A stretch of DNA of 64,000 nucleotides, taken from assembly GCF_016920785.2 (NCBI RefSeq), contig NW_024609836.1:66133596-66197595 (forward strand). The letters are read 5' to 3'. The notes under the pieces are model-generated. The model did no database searches. It saw only the letters and a list, made by a program, of their open reading frames with translations, and was not told the origin of the DNA. Each line of letters starts with the position of its first letter. The first letter of the stretch is position 1. Origin of the DNA: Ixodes scapularis (Eukaryota > Arthropoda > Arachnida > Ixodida > Ixodidae). Of the stretch, positions 43,190 through 53,498 are shown in pieces. A program made the translations under genes and the position numbers.

Positions 43190-44030
43190 TAATATAGCTG
43201 AGCTCATAGCGCGCTACGAATTAAGCACATCTCTTAATATTCTGACTTCCGGAAAGTAGTATTTAATTTGTTCTCGTAGATCAGTGCTATCCCCCGCGTG
43301 CCGCCAGGTTTTATTTACACAGGTTGCGCTCCGCAGTTTTACTTTTTTTATTAGGCCTAGACACGTTTTTATTCCTGAGATTCAAGTGCAGCACGGATAA
43401 TTAAACTAGCTTTCAGAAATGGCATCGTTCAACGTTGTAACAATTATTTTTCGTAGCGTCAAGGGGTCACATTCACAAACCCGGCAGTGTGAACATCCAC
43501 AATGCAGTGGTGTTTCTCGCTTTTTTGCGTTAAAAAAAAAAAAGTTTTTATATTCGCGTTCCTCTGGAACGGTATGTCGTATAACATAATTTATCAAAGC
43601 GACAGATATCGTTTGGCTATGGGAACATTCGAAATATTTCTGTTAGATAATCGTAACTACCACAGAAAGCAGTTGATTCCTGTCTGAAATAGCATATTTT
43701 CGCACTCAATTTCGTAGCGTCATAAGCAATAAACACATCTCTTACTTTTCTAGTCTCTGGAAAGTAATGTTTATTATTGTTTTTGTAACTCAAAGCGCGT
43801 GCTCAATCATGCCACTTTTTTTTTTCTTCATTTTTAGGCTCCGTTATACCGTGTTTATTTTTTATCAGGGCCAAACACCTGCGTATACCACCGGACCTTA
43901 AGTATAGTACATCAAATTAAACTAGCTTCCTGAAAAAAGTAATGTTCGGCGTTGTAAAATTTATTTTTCGTGGCGTAGGCGGTCATATTCTCAAATCCTC
44001 TGCAGCTAATTTTCTTCACCGTATTGTTTT
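43190..44030 (+). repeat. Diverged tandem duplication, offset about 510 bp
   Basis: Blocks recur in order: ACATCTCTTA, GGAAAGTA.T.TTTA, AATTAAACTAGCTT.C.GAAA, GTTC..CGTTGTAA and TTATTTTTCG..GCGT..GCGGTCA. The two units are clearly homologous but heavily diverged, with no coding signal. Confidence 0.6.
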
Positions 44031-45630
44031 TTCTTGCGTTTTCGCGATAAAACACGTCAGCCTTGCCATGCTGGGATAAAATACCCTAGCGTCGGCAGTC
44101 ATTTAGGAAGGATTGATCAACGCAAACATTTCCACTCGCTATCCATGAATTGCCACAGTTTGTCAGAATCTCAATGACTTGACTTCATAATGAAAAAGGC
44201 GAAAAAAAAAAAAAAAAACGATGCCGCTCATTAAACGGATCTTCCATGACGGGGCTCGCCAGCTTGAACACCAAAGCGCCGATGCCGGCCAGTCACTGAA
44301 CTTCCATGTAAATACTGGCCATCAAAGGATATATTAGCTTTCACTTCACAAAATAATTTTAATTTTTGTGATTGTCTTCTGTTCAGATAAATTCTGGATC
44401 ACGGTTAATATGAAACATACACTTAACGCCAATGTCAAACCTGTCACATTGTTTTTTCTTTCTGTGTTGTCTCAAAATCGTCACTATAGCGACGTTTTAG
44501 ACTAAATGAATACCAGGTTTTCTTTTCCGCCAGCTCTGCATGACAGTCCATTTACCTCGTTTCTTCATACTGGCTACTGCATGTCAGGAACATTGGTGGT
44601 TTTGATATAGCCAAATTGGATGGACATCTGAGAATTCTAACTTATTAGTTATTACACTGAAGGCGACACGTACTGACACATGTAGCGATGTAGGAGTGTG
44701 ATAGATTTAGAAACAGACTTTTTTTAATTTAAGCACGACTACTGATTCCAACCAAGTATCCTTAATCCTAAAGTTAGATTGAACGGAAATTGTATTACCA
44801 GATGCACCACTCGCTGAAAGTAACTCTGTCAAATTGCCACAATATTTCAAGATCCGTCCTCCAAACCATACCTGAGAAATTTTTTTTTTCGGCTGCTATT
44901 GGTTAAAACCAGTTACTGGTAAATACTTTGCGGTTATGCTTACGGTTACGTTTTTTTGTTGTTTTTTTTTTTTTTAATTTCAAATAACAATTTTCTTCCT
45001 GTTAAGGTTACTGAAAATTTTCGTTCCTAAATGGTTTTCGGTTTCGGTTACGGTTTAAATCCCTGCTTTGCGTACCTATATTGATAAAAGCCCCTGAAAT
45101 TGCCTGCATGTGCACCATAATATAATGTTCAGCATGCAGGCATAAACAAGGAGACCGCAGGAAAGCTGTCAAAGATACTGAAATGACACTTTCCGATTGT
45201 GTGCACATCTAGCTGGGGCATCGAATCAGTTCTTGTTTTTGTTTGTTTTATGTGGAGAAAATTATATAAAAAAGGTTATTTGACAGTTATCAAGCAATTA
45301 TTTAAAAATAATGAAAAAATAACAAAACGTAGTTTAAGCATAATAATGAACAAGTATTGCAGAGTGCATAAAAATGTTAGAAGGAATCAGATGGCGATGA
45401 CTTGCACAAAAATCGCCGTGATGTCGCCTTTTTGGCGCCGCATATCAGCTGGCTGTCTTCTGCGGTCTGAGCTTTGATCGACGCAGCAGCCCGTACGTAC
45501 GGTATCGGGATGAATTGTTTGCAACTTGATATTTCAACCATACGCTTGAAAGTCTTCGGCATCAGGCGGCTGATCCGATTTTCTTTGGAACAAGATATGG
45601 CAAAGTATGGTTTGTGCAAAGCGGATATTT
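44031..45630. other. Intergenic, no gene seen
   Basis: AT-rich sequence with poly-A near 44.20 kb and poly-T near 44.95 kb. No gene or element was recognised. Confidence 0.4.
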
Positions 45631-45639
45631 TCAGTCTAG

Positions 45640-46245
45640 ACTTTGTCCAATTTGTTTTTTAACCGAATTTGACAAGGAATGGTTTGTTCGAACCGCATAT
45701 TTGTGTCTGGAATTCCTTCAATTGTACTTTGAACCGGACTCCAAAAATCACGGTTTGCTCGAACCAATTAGGAAAATCACGGTTTCTGTGAACCGGAATT
45801 TGACTGTCGGGAATTCCTCCAATTTGACTTTGAAGCGGATTGGGAAAATCACGGTTTGTGCGAACTGGAATCTGTCTGTCCGGAATTCCTCCAATTTGAC
45901 TTTGAACCGGATTAGGAAATTCACGGTTAGAGCGAACCGGAATTTGCTGTCCGGAATTCCTCCAATTGGACTTTGAACCGGATTAGGAAAATCACGGTAT
46001 GAGCGAACCGGAATTCGCCTCTCCGGAATTCCTCCAATTTGACTTTGAACCGGATTTGGAAATTCACGGTTAGAGCGAACCGGAATTTGCCTATCCGGAA
46101 TTCCTCCAATTGGACTTTGAACCGGATTAGGAAAATCACGGTATGAGCGAACCGGAATTCGCCTCTCCGGTGTGACTCCGGTTTGATCTTAGTCCGGATT
46201 TCACTTTCCGGACTGATTTCAAACCGTTATTTTTGCTAGGGCACC
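45640..46245 (-). repeat. 72-bp minisatellite with 144-bp higher-order units
   Basis: GGAATTCCTCCAATT recurs at 45812, 45884, 45955, 46027 and 46099 (periods 72, 71, 72, 72), with degenerate copies to the left. Alternate units are nearly identical: those after 45955 and 46099 share GGAAAATCACGGTATGAGCG, while those after 45884 and 46027 share GAAATTCACGGTTAGAGCGA. The array is therefore built of 144-bp dimers. Its right edge matches the inverse of the left edge of the repeat at 1165. Confidence 0.82.
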
Positions 46246-46809
46246 ATTATGTTTTATTTGTAAAAATATCTGCGTGAGATAAGATTCGTACTGCTAAGGT
46301 AAAAACAGGTAGAAGGAGAAAGGAAGACTATTACCATTTTCTAAGTGCTCGCAAAAAGCTGACTCACAAAAAGCGTAGGGTAGACAGAGCGTTGTCTCGT
46401 GTTGTGACATTATGAAAATGGTCGTAGTCACTATAACCGAGAAGGGCATTGTTAATTCTTTTCAGTGCACTTATCGCCTCGACCTTCTCGAAGAGGCGCA
46501 CAATCACTTGGTGTCCTCCTCTACCCGTCTTCGATCACAAAGAAAAAACAAAGGGACTAAAAAAAGCAGAAATTACTTGCCCCCCCCCCCCCCCCCCCCT
46601 TTTTTCTGTTGTAGAAATGTGCATTTGGGACTTTTTTACATTGTTGTTAGGGTCTAAAAAAATAGATTCAGGGGCTTGATGTTACAAACAAAGACGTTGC
46701 GGAACTGAAGAGTGCCAAGCCTCCCTTTACGCTGGTCAATTCACGTGACAGTGTCACTCGCTCGACTTTACAAAAATGGAAAAAAAAAACTTTATTTACA
46801 AAAGGGGGT

Positions 46810-46985
46810 CGGTTCTGCCAAAAAAATGTAACGGATTACAAGGAATCCGTTACGTCAAAAATGTAAGGGAATTACTTTAAAATTACTCTAGAAATTATGT
46901 AATTATTCCGTTACAAAATTAGTGATAAATGTAAGAGATTACAAGTAATTTCGTTACTTGTAACGGATTACGTACACGTCTGATA
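46810..46985. repeat. TAACGGATTAC-rich repeat
   Basis: Repeated TAACGGATTACAAG / CTTGTAATCCGTTA-like motifs, as at the window start. This is probably the subterminal part of the same hAT-like family. Confidence 0.5.
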
Positions 46986-46989
46986 TCAT

Positions 46990-49310
46990 GTACGAATACA
47001 AACCTTGGCAAGGATAAATAACCAGTGTCCCTCTAAAGGCTCACGTGAGGTGATTTCAAAGAAAGTAAAACCCCGTTTTTGTACTACCTATAGTTATATT
47101 GCAAGTATGATTATTGCTGTCAATTCTTATCAACACAAACGCAAATCGTTATAGAAAGATCTTATAAATAAAGACGACTGCTTTTTCTGGCGATAGTTCA
47201 TAGTGCCCATTTTGTTTTAAACAGAAACACTAGGCCATCTCAATTTTCATGGGAAGGGTGCTTACGGAGGATCTATAAACCTTTTCATCCTCCGTCACAT
47301 GGGCGGCGCCATCTTGGAATCACGTGACGCGGGCGACAAAAGGTGTCTTCAACTCGTCACACCGCTCTCCTCTTTGCGCCTTGGCGAAGCCGTTGTATTC
47401 GTGTTTATCATCACGTTTCATCGAGTTTTTTTTTCCTTAATCTGTAAAGCGTCGTCTGATGCTTATGTTTCCTACCTAACTGCATTCCATTATTATGTGC
47501 ATAGCCTATGCAGTTAATATAACGATCCTATTTCCAGTGTTTGCAGCCCGGACACGTGTGAAAAGGTTAGGGGCACATGAATCAGTACTGACGCAGAGTT
47601 AGTATCTAGGCGACTCTAGGGCAGCAGAAGGGTTCAAAGGCCAAATTACTAACGAAAACCGAGGTTGTGGGAAACCTGGGCAATCGAGGCGGTTGGCCCA
47701 GGCTGCCCCTTCGACAATCACGAGTGGTCATCTTGACCACGAGGGGGCCAAGGGCAACTGGCCACGCGAGCGGCGCTCCGCCGCTGATAAAAGGCCGTCG
47801 CTGCGGATGCGCAGGGGCTGTTGGGATCGCGGCGCAGGCGATGGCGGTCATTAAATGTTTACGTGTTGTTGAACCGGTGTGCTGTGTCATTCCCCGAGAC
47901 GGGTAGCAGCAAGGGAAAATGCCACAAGGTTTGATCAGGAATAATCATCGAATGAAGCCACTGTGTGTGCTTCCTGAAAGCATCGTGCTTTGTCTTCCTA
48001 AGAAATCTAAAACAGTGGATTTTGTTTATGTATATAGGATATATAAGGTAGGCGACGAATGTTTAACTTGTATTTCATCTGATGCTCGGAATAATGGTAA
48101 CCTGAACATCAGGTGATTTGTCTGTTTCTAATATTACCACTAAATGCGTTAGATAGTCATCGCTCTTTCGACAAAAATATACGCTAGATTGGTTTATTTA
48201 TATAAAACAAAAGTGCGTTCTTTGCTAGGTTGTATCTGTACAATCATTGAGGCGCTTTAATTATTTACTTGGGTATTGAAAAGTAATAAAGTAGTAAATT
48301 TGATCGCAAAGGTCGCAACTTCCCGGGTGAAAGACTTCCGCAGACAAATTGGGTTTGCCTAAGAACCAAAAAAAATACAACGCAAAAAAAAAAAGTGGAA
48401 AAGAAGTTTTCTCCATGGGAAGTCAGCTTTTTGCAGCACAGTGGTCGATGCCGGCTAGGGATTTACTTTTAGTGACTAATTATGCCGAAATGTACAAAGC
48501 GAATCAGTCGAAATAAATACAGATTCGTCCACACAGGTCCAGGAAGTGGTCCCTGGCAGTTGCTTGAGGTTACTTCCTCTGCGCCGTTTAATTACGTTTG
48601 GTAGTTTTCATAGAAGATAAATGTCAGACGTCACTTGACGGACCTGCCCACTTACATCTTGGAGCAATTACATACGTGGAACAAATTATGTACTTCATAC
48701 TTAAGGCTCGTTGTGAAATGCAGTTAATAATTTACAAGGGCCGATAAAAGGGCCGATTACCTCCTCGGCCTATTATGCAATATCGAAATATTTCGAGTAT
48801 TTCAATTCTTAAAAAAAATCGAGACAATATGACTTCTATTTATTTTCTGCGTCATTATGGGATTCGTTTCAAGCCGTCTAAATTATCAAAAAGTTGGTGT
48901 CCGCGAAAATAATACTTTAAGCAGTAAACTTGCGAGTTCTTCTGTTCCTCGCCATTAAGCACATTGTTCATCAGATTGCCGACCTGCTTTTGGATTATGG
49001 CCGAAATTAACGAAGAACCTACCCGAAATCAACGATCAACATGACCAGATTCATGATGAAGTGTTTGTAACAAAAGTCCTCGATTTCGGTTCAAAATTAC
49101 TACGTAGTTCTCCGAGTGGCTGAGTTCCATTGCTTCATTGGTTGTGTGAAACAACTAACACATTTGTGTCACAAAAGGTAGCGCAAGAAACATAATACAC
49201 CAACACAGCCCCGAGTGCGTGAAATCGAAACCACACCGAATTAAAGCCACCCAATGGCGGCGGGTACGTCAGCGCACCCTAACCATAGGTCAGGTAATTA
49301 CTGAGATGAA
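46990..49310. other. Intergenic, GC-rich patch near 47.3-47.9 kb
   Basis: GGCGCCATCTTGGAATCACG then TGAC at 47.30 kb is followed by an open but unrecognised frame. A GC-rich block at 47.6-47.9 kb contains TGATAAAAGG and CATTAAATG, which could be a promoter or LTR-like remnant. No gene is supported. Confidence 0.3.
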
Positions 49311-49317
49311 AAAGGTG

Positions 49318-49496
49318 TATAGTCACTGACCGTTTAGAAAATGAAGTAGGGCGAGGCGAGTACGGAGCTTAGTATCGCTCAGCGACCAATGAGATTGCGG
49401 CATAAACCGATAATAACGGTGGAGGACCAATCACAAAGCAGGAAGTGTGAGCCTCATTAACCACGCCTTACGTTTCTTAGGCCGTCAGTGACCATA
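49318..49496. mobile_element. TA-flanked foldback MITE, about 180 bp
   Basis: TATAGTCACTGACCG...TTTAGAAA at the left mirrors TTTCTTAGGCCGTCAGTGAC then CATA at the right. The interior has two CCAAT-type motifs. TA at both edges fits a Tc1/mariner-type element. Confidence 0.55.
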
Positions 49497-49604
49497 ACCA
49501 ACAACAGTTGCAAGATAGCAGAGCAGTACTTCTGAAATTCCGGTGTGACACGGGGAAGGTCAACGCGGGGTGTCACGCCAGCGTTGGGCATCTAGATTAG
49601 ATCA

Positions 49605-49881
49605 TGTTCATAAAGTCGGGATTCCATCGTGTAGAACTAATGCTTCTTTTCAGTCATTCTTTCCTCGTACATCAGTGGAGTGGTATCCTTCCAGCCCCAA
49701 CAGCAACAATCAAAGATCCCCAGCAGTTCAAGAACACCATAGCTAATATTGTATCACTAGGAGTCAATTTACTGTCCTAAGAATCCCTGCATTTTTTTAA
49801 AAATTTAGACTTATATATTGTACCCACTCCCCTCTCTAATGCCTTTGGCCTTGAAGGTATATGAAATAAATAAATAAATAA
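49605..49881 (+). mobile_element. LINE 3' end with (AAAT)n tail
   Basis: The frame HKVGIPSCRTNASFQSFFPR then TSVEW, a one-base shift, then LPAPTATIKDPQQFKNTIAN, is the extreme C-terminus of a non-LTR reverse transcriptase (FF.RT...WN.LP...). A short 3' UTR (CCCTCTCTAATGCCTTTGGC then CTTGAAGG) and an AAATAAATAAATAAATAAAC tail follow. It is a different subfamily from the LINE at 27.9 kb. Confidence 0.72.
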
Positions 49882-51640
49882 ACTATAGCCACCTCTATAC
49901 TGACAAACCCTGGCAGTTTGCCACGAGACACGGCCACCGAAATTGAAAAGATAGAGCGGCAGAACAACGGATGAGAGGAGAGCAAGGTGACGGGCGCCCC
50001 GCTGTGACGGGACCCCAAAACACACATCTCCCGAGCGATGGAATCTCCACTCATGTTCCTCGCGTTCCTCGGGCCACCGTTTCTCTTCTCGCCTGGTTCG
50101 AACACCATGTTTCTGGTCCTCGCCGCTGCAAAAGCTGTGCGCTGACGACCAGCTTCCCCGAGAAGTGCTCTGTGCTACCAGATCCTCGCGCTCCAAATCT
50201 GCGACCGGACACTCCATGGCTCCGCCGTCGAACTGCCAAGCTTTTCGAGTGTAGAGGAGGCCATGGCGGAGCCCACGGTCTATAAATATCTGTATATATG
50301 TGAAAATACACAACACGGCACGGCGAACGCCGTGACGCGATCGACTTTTTTATGACACTTAATGGGTGAGTGCTCGGAGCGTCTGCTTTGAACTTGATGG
50401 ACGCTGGCTTGAACAGCGCGCCAGCGATCTCTCCGCTTCGACGTATACATAAAACCCTTATGTATCCGTATATTTTTGTGCCTTTGAGGCACAAAAGTAT
50501 AGGGTCAGTAACGAAGTAGTGCCTAATCAAGACGCGTAGTGCAAGTGTAGTTCTACGTGACGTGGCGTTTCCGGAAAGCGACTTTAAAAACAAGCATGTC
50601 TCTCGTAGTGAAGTATGGGAAGCCAGGCCCGCGACAGGGCTGCCATTTGTCGCATTTCAAGGAACCATCTGGTGGCGCCCCTTGCAACCGAGGCGAGGGG
50701 AGGACTATCTGGCAGCGTACGACGCGCGAGGCGTCCACACAAGTATACAAGCGTTTTTCATCAAATATAAATTAAGAAAAAAAAGTTCCTAAAAGCTGCA
50801 TAAATGCGGTATTGGAGTTATAAGGCCAGGCGTTTATTATGGTCAAGAAAGAATGCAACTAAAAGATGACTAATTAACGAAAATTCACTAACTCCTTTCT
50901 CAAAAAAGACATATTTAGGCAAATGTTTATATTGCAGGCATGAAGGCGATCAATGTTGAAGGCCAGCCCAGTTTTCAAAAATCCTGGATTGAGCACGCAG
51001 TTGGAGTTATTCATTGTCAATGTTCCTTCTGGAAATCTGTCGATACCAAAAGAAAAAAAAAAAAACGCGCGATGTCCGCCAGCCAGAAGGATAACCCTCA
51101 TTTGACCAGGGAAGGACAATTCTCGTTTGACCTAGCCGCATCATAAACGAAAGCGGAAATACAAAATTTCTAATAAATCGAAAGATGCGTAGTGTCACAT
51201 TGTAAAACAATTAAAAAACTCACACATCCAATAAAATAAAATAAAACGACCTAATCTAAACTTGCGAAAGCTCATTGAAGCCATTAGTCTGGTGGACTCA
51301 ATTGCGAAAGTAGACTCCAGCGAAAGAAGGGTAATGGCGGAGGCTAGCTGATGCATGGGCATACTTATGAAACTTCAAGGCAAGGGTAAACAACCACAAA
51401 GAAATAGAAACAGGGACAAAGCAATGATGTTTCAAAACATGACTGCCTCCAACACTCGGAAGCGTCTGAATATCAGCCTCTGTGACAGAATTAAATTCCC
51501 TTTGATGCGACCTTCAGTAAAACTCGCAAAAGCAGGCTCAAATATAAAGTTTCGGGCTAGAAACATTGTAGTACACCAAGCAAGAGAATTGACGCAAACA
51601 CAAAATCGTCGTTGATTTTATACTTTACTTATATAAGACA
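49882..51640. other. Intergenic with long but unsupported ORFs
   Basis: Overlapping minus ORFs of 179 and 180 aa occupy a GC-rich patch, in different frames of the same DNA. Neither shows a domain, so both are probably chance. The plus strand has TATAAATATC at about 50.28 kb without a following ORF. Confidence 0.35.
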
Positions 51641-52024
51641 TTGGAGGTCATCAAACTTCACCACTCAAGTAGAAGTCACTAATGAGCCATGCCCACAGCA
51701 CGACACGTTTGAGGATGTATTGCTACTTACAAAAATAAAACAATAAATATCCTCGATTGCTTCTAGGTGTTACCAGCATCGCGCTATGTCCAACTTTCAT
51801 ATCTCAGTGAGCCTGGTTGCAATTACTTTTTGAGAACGGATGTTAATTTCCGGCACAAGAATATCGTCAAAACAATTACTTGTCAGCAGTACATGCGGTG
51901 GCAGATATGCTGCCGTACGGAATAGGATGCGAGGGCTGTAATATAAGATTACCAGAAGGGGCCTAAGGATGGTGATAAAAAAAAAAACAATACTCTTTCG
52001 GGTATTTCCCTTTGCGGCGTTTAC

Positions 52025-52032
52025 TATAAAAA
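52025..52032 (+). promoter_or_regulatory. TATA box of the secreted-protein gene
   Basis: TATAAAAA lies about 30 bp upstream of the expected start near 52055. The block 51830-52118 is alignable with 63658-63951, including GAGAACGGATGTT, GATATGC.GCCG, ATAAGATT.CC and GCGTCTTCTGG. That conservation between two loci supports promoter function. Confidence 0.65.
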
Positions 52033-52054
52033 CAGCTCGAGGCGGCGCGTCTTC

Positions 52055-52118
52055 TGGCAATTTCTCAAGTTGCTGCGATTTGCTGCAATCAAGATCAAGA
52101 TTGTTCCAGCTTGATCAG
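52055..52118 (+). other. Non-coding exon 1 of the secreted-protein gene
   Basis: Runs from the inferred start to TTGATCAG, followed by the donor GTGAGAATG. It has no ATG that would preempt the start in exon 2. The start is placed only by distance from the TATA box. Confidence 0.5.
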
Positions 52119-52376
52119 GTGAGAATGTTCACGTAGTAGTGGCCCAATACAGTATGTTTTTGTTTCTAAGTTCAAGTACTTGAATACGTTGTTCTAATCA
52201 AGGTAATTGGAGGTTATCCTATTTTGTGCTTGCTTCCTCTTTTGGGAAGGGCGTTTCTGAATAATGTTTTTGGTCAGATATGAAGAGCGTCTTACGATTT
52301 TTGTTAAAAAGTTTCGAATTCGTGGTATGTATTCGTAAATTTAATGGAAATGTTTAAGTTCTTTTGTACCGGCTGT

Positions 52377-53034
52377 TTCAGCGAAAACTTACAAAATTTC
52401 CTAAAATTAGTGTATTGGAGATAAAATATTAATTTTCTTAGGACCGTAATATTCGTGTAGCCGGACGTCAAAAAATTTACGATACGTACTAATTTGTTCG
52501 CTAATGACTAATTAATTTTTCAATTAGTGAAAATAGACATATAGGTTCAATTAGGAACTTGTTGAGCGTCATCGAAAATCACTAAATGAGTAATTTGAAG
52601 GAAGAATTTGAGCAGGGAGAAGTGTAGTAGTGCTCTAAAGTTACTACTGGTGGAGCAGATACAAGGCTGGCGGCTGCTGCGAAAAGGCGCCCGTGCAATT
52701 TTTCCGTATCCTCTCAGAGTCCCAGTCGTCTACATTCTCCACAAGTGGTAACTATAGCGCACTACTACGCTTCACACGTGCTAAAAGACATTCTGAAAAT
52801 TCCTAATTTAGTGGTTTTCGATGACGCTCATCAAGTTTCTAATCAAAACCATATGTCAAATGTTTCTAATTAAAAAGTTAATTTGTAATTTCTGCTTAAC
52901 TAGCTATAATAAGTAAGTATCGCACGTTTTCTGACGTCGACCGCTACGAATAACGCATACCCGAAACAAACATATTTTACCTAGAATATACACATTTTAG
53001 GAATTTTTGTCAGTCTTCGCTGAAACATCCGATA
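52377..53034. mobile_element. 658-bp foldback element in intron 1
   Basis: TACCGGCTGTTTCAGCGAAA on the left mirrors GTCTTCGCTGAAACATCCGA then TA on the right. Arms are alignable for more than 100 bp (CCTAAAATT, ACGTCA..AAA, GATACGTAC / GATACTTAC). No coding capacity is seen and no clear target duplication was found. Confidence 0.72.
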
Positions 53035-53498
53035 TATTGTTTGTTTGATAATAAGATGAGACAAGGAAAGATGTGCCAGCCACTGCTCTGTCACTTTGAA
53101 GAGGTTGTTGTTCAGGTCCTCCTTGCTAGCTTACTACTACAATAGTTTCTTTGTTCCAACTATTCATTTTTATACTGGTTAAAAGATGAGGAAAAAAACA
53201 CCATTATTTATTCCCAATGGACCTTACATTGGTTCCCCCTTATGATAAAACCGTTTCACACTTCAGAAAATTACAGAAAAAACATAATCCGCTTTAAATA
53301 TTCGGAAAAGATTAATTATTATGTCTTTGTTTTATATGAATTAAATATTCTCTCGCAATTGAACCAGTTTCGAACATTATATATCAGATAGAATGAAAAC
53401 ATAACCATGTACTCATGTTTCCAGCTAATAGAAGCATGAACGCCACACTAAATTCGAGCACTTGTATTTATCTTACAGGTCGAAGTATTTACAACATC

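Noticed and set aside
45614..46139. ORFs of 120 and 70 aa with internal repeats
   Set aside because: They follow the 72-bp minisatellite period (a multiple of three), so repetition in the peptide is a by-product of the array.
47600..47900. Solo LTR
   Set aside because: GC-rich block with TATA-like and ATTAAA motifs, but I could not find TG...CA ends or a target duplication.
49777..50593. 179- and 180-aa overlapping minus ORFs
   Set aside because: They overlap in different frames of the same GC-rich patch, and one runs into the LINE tail. No domains were seen.
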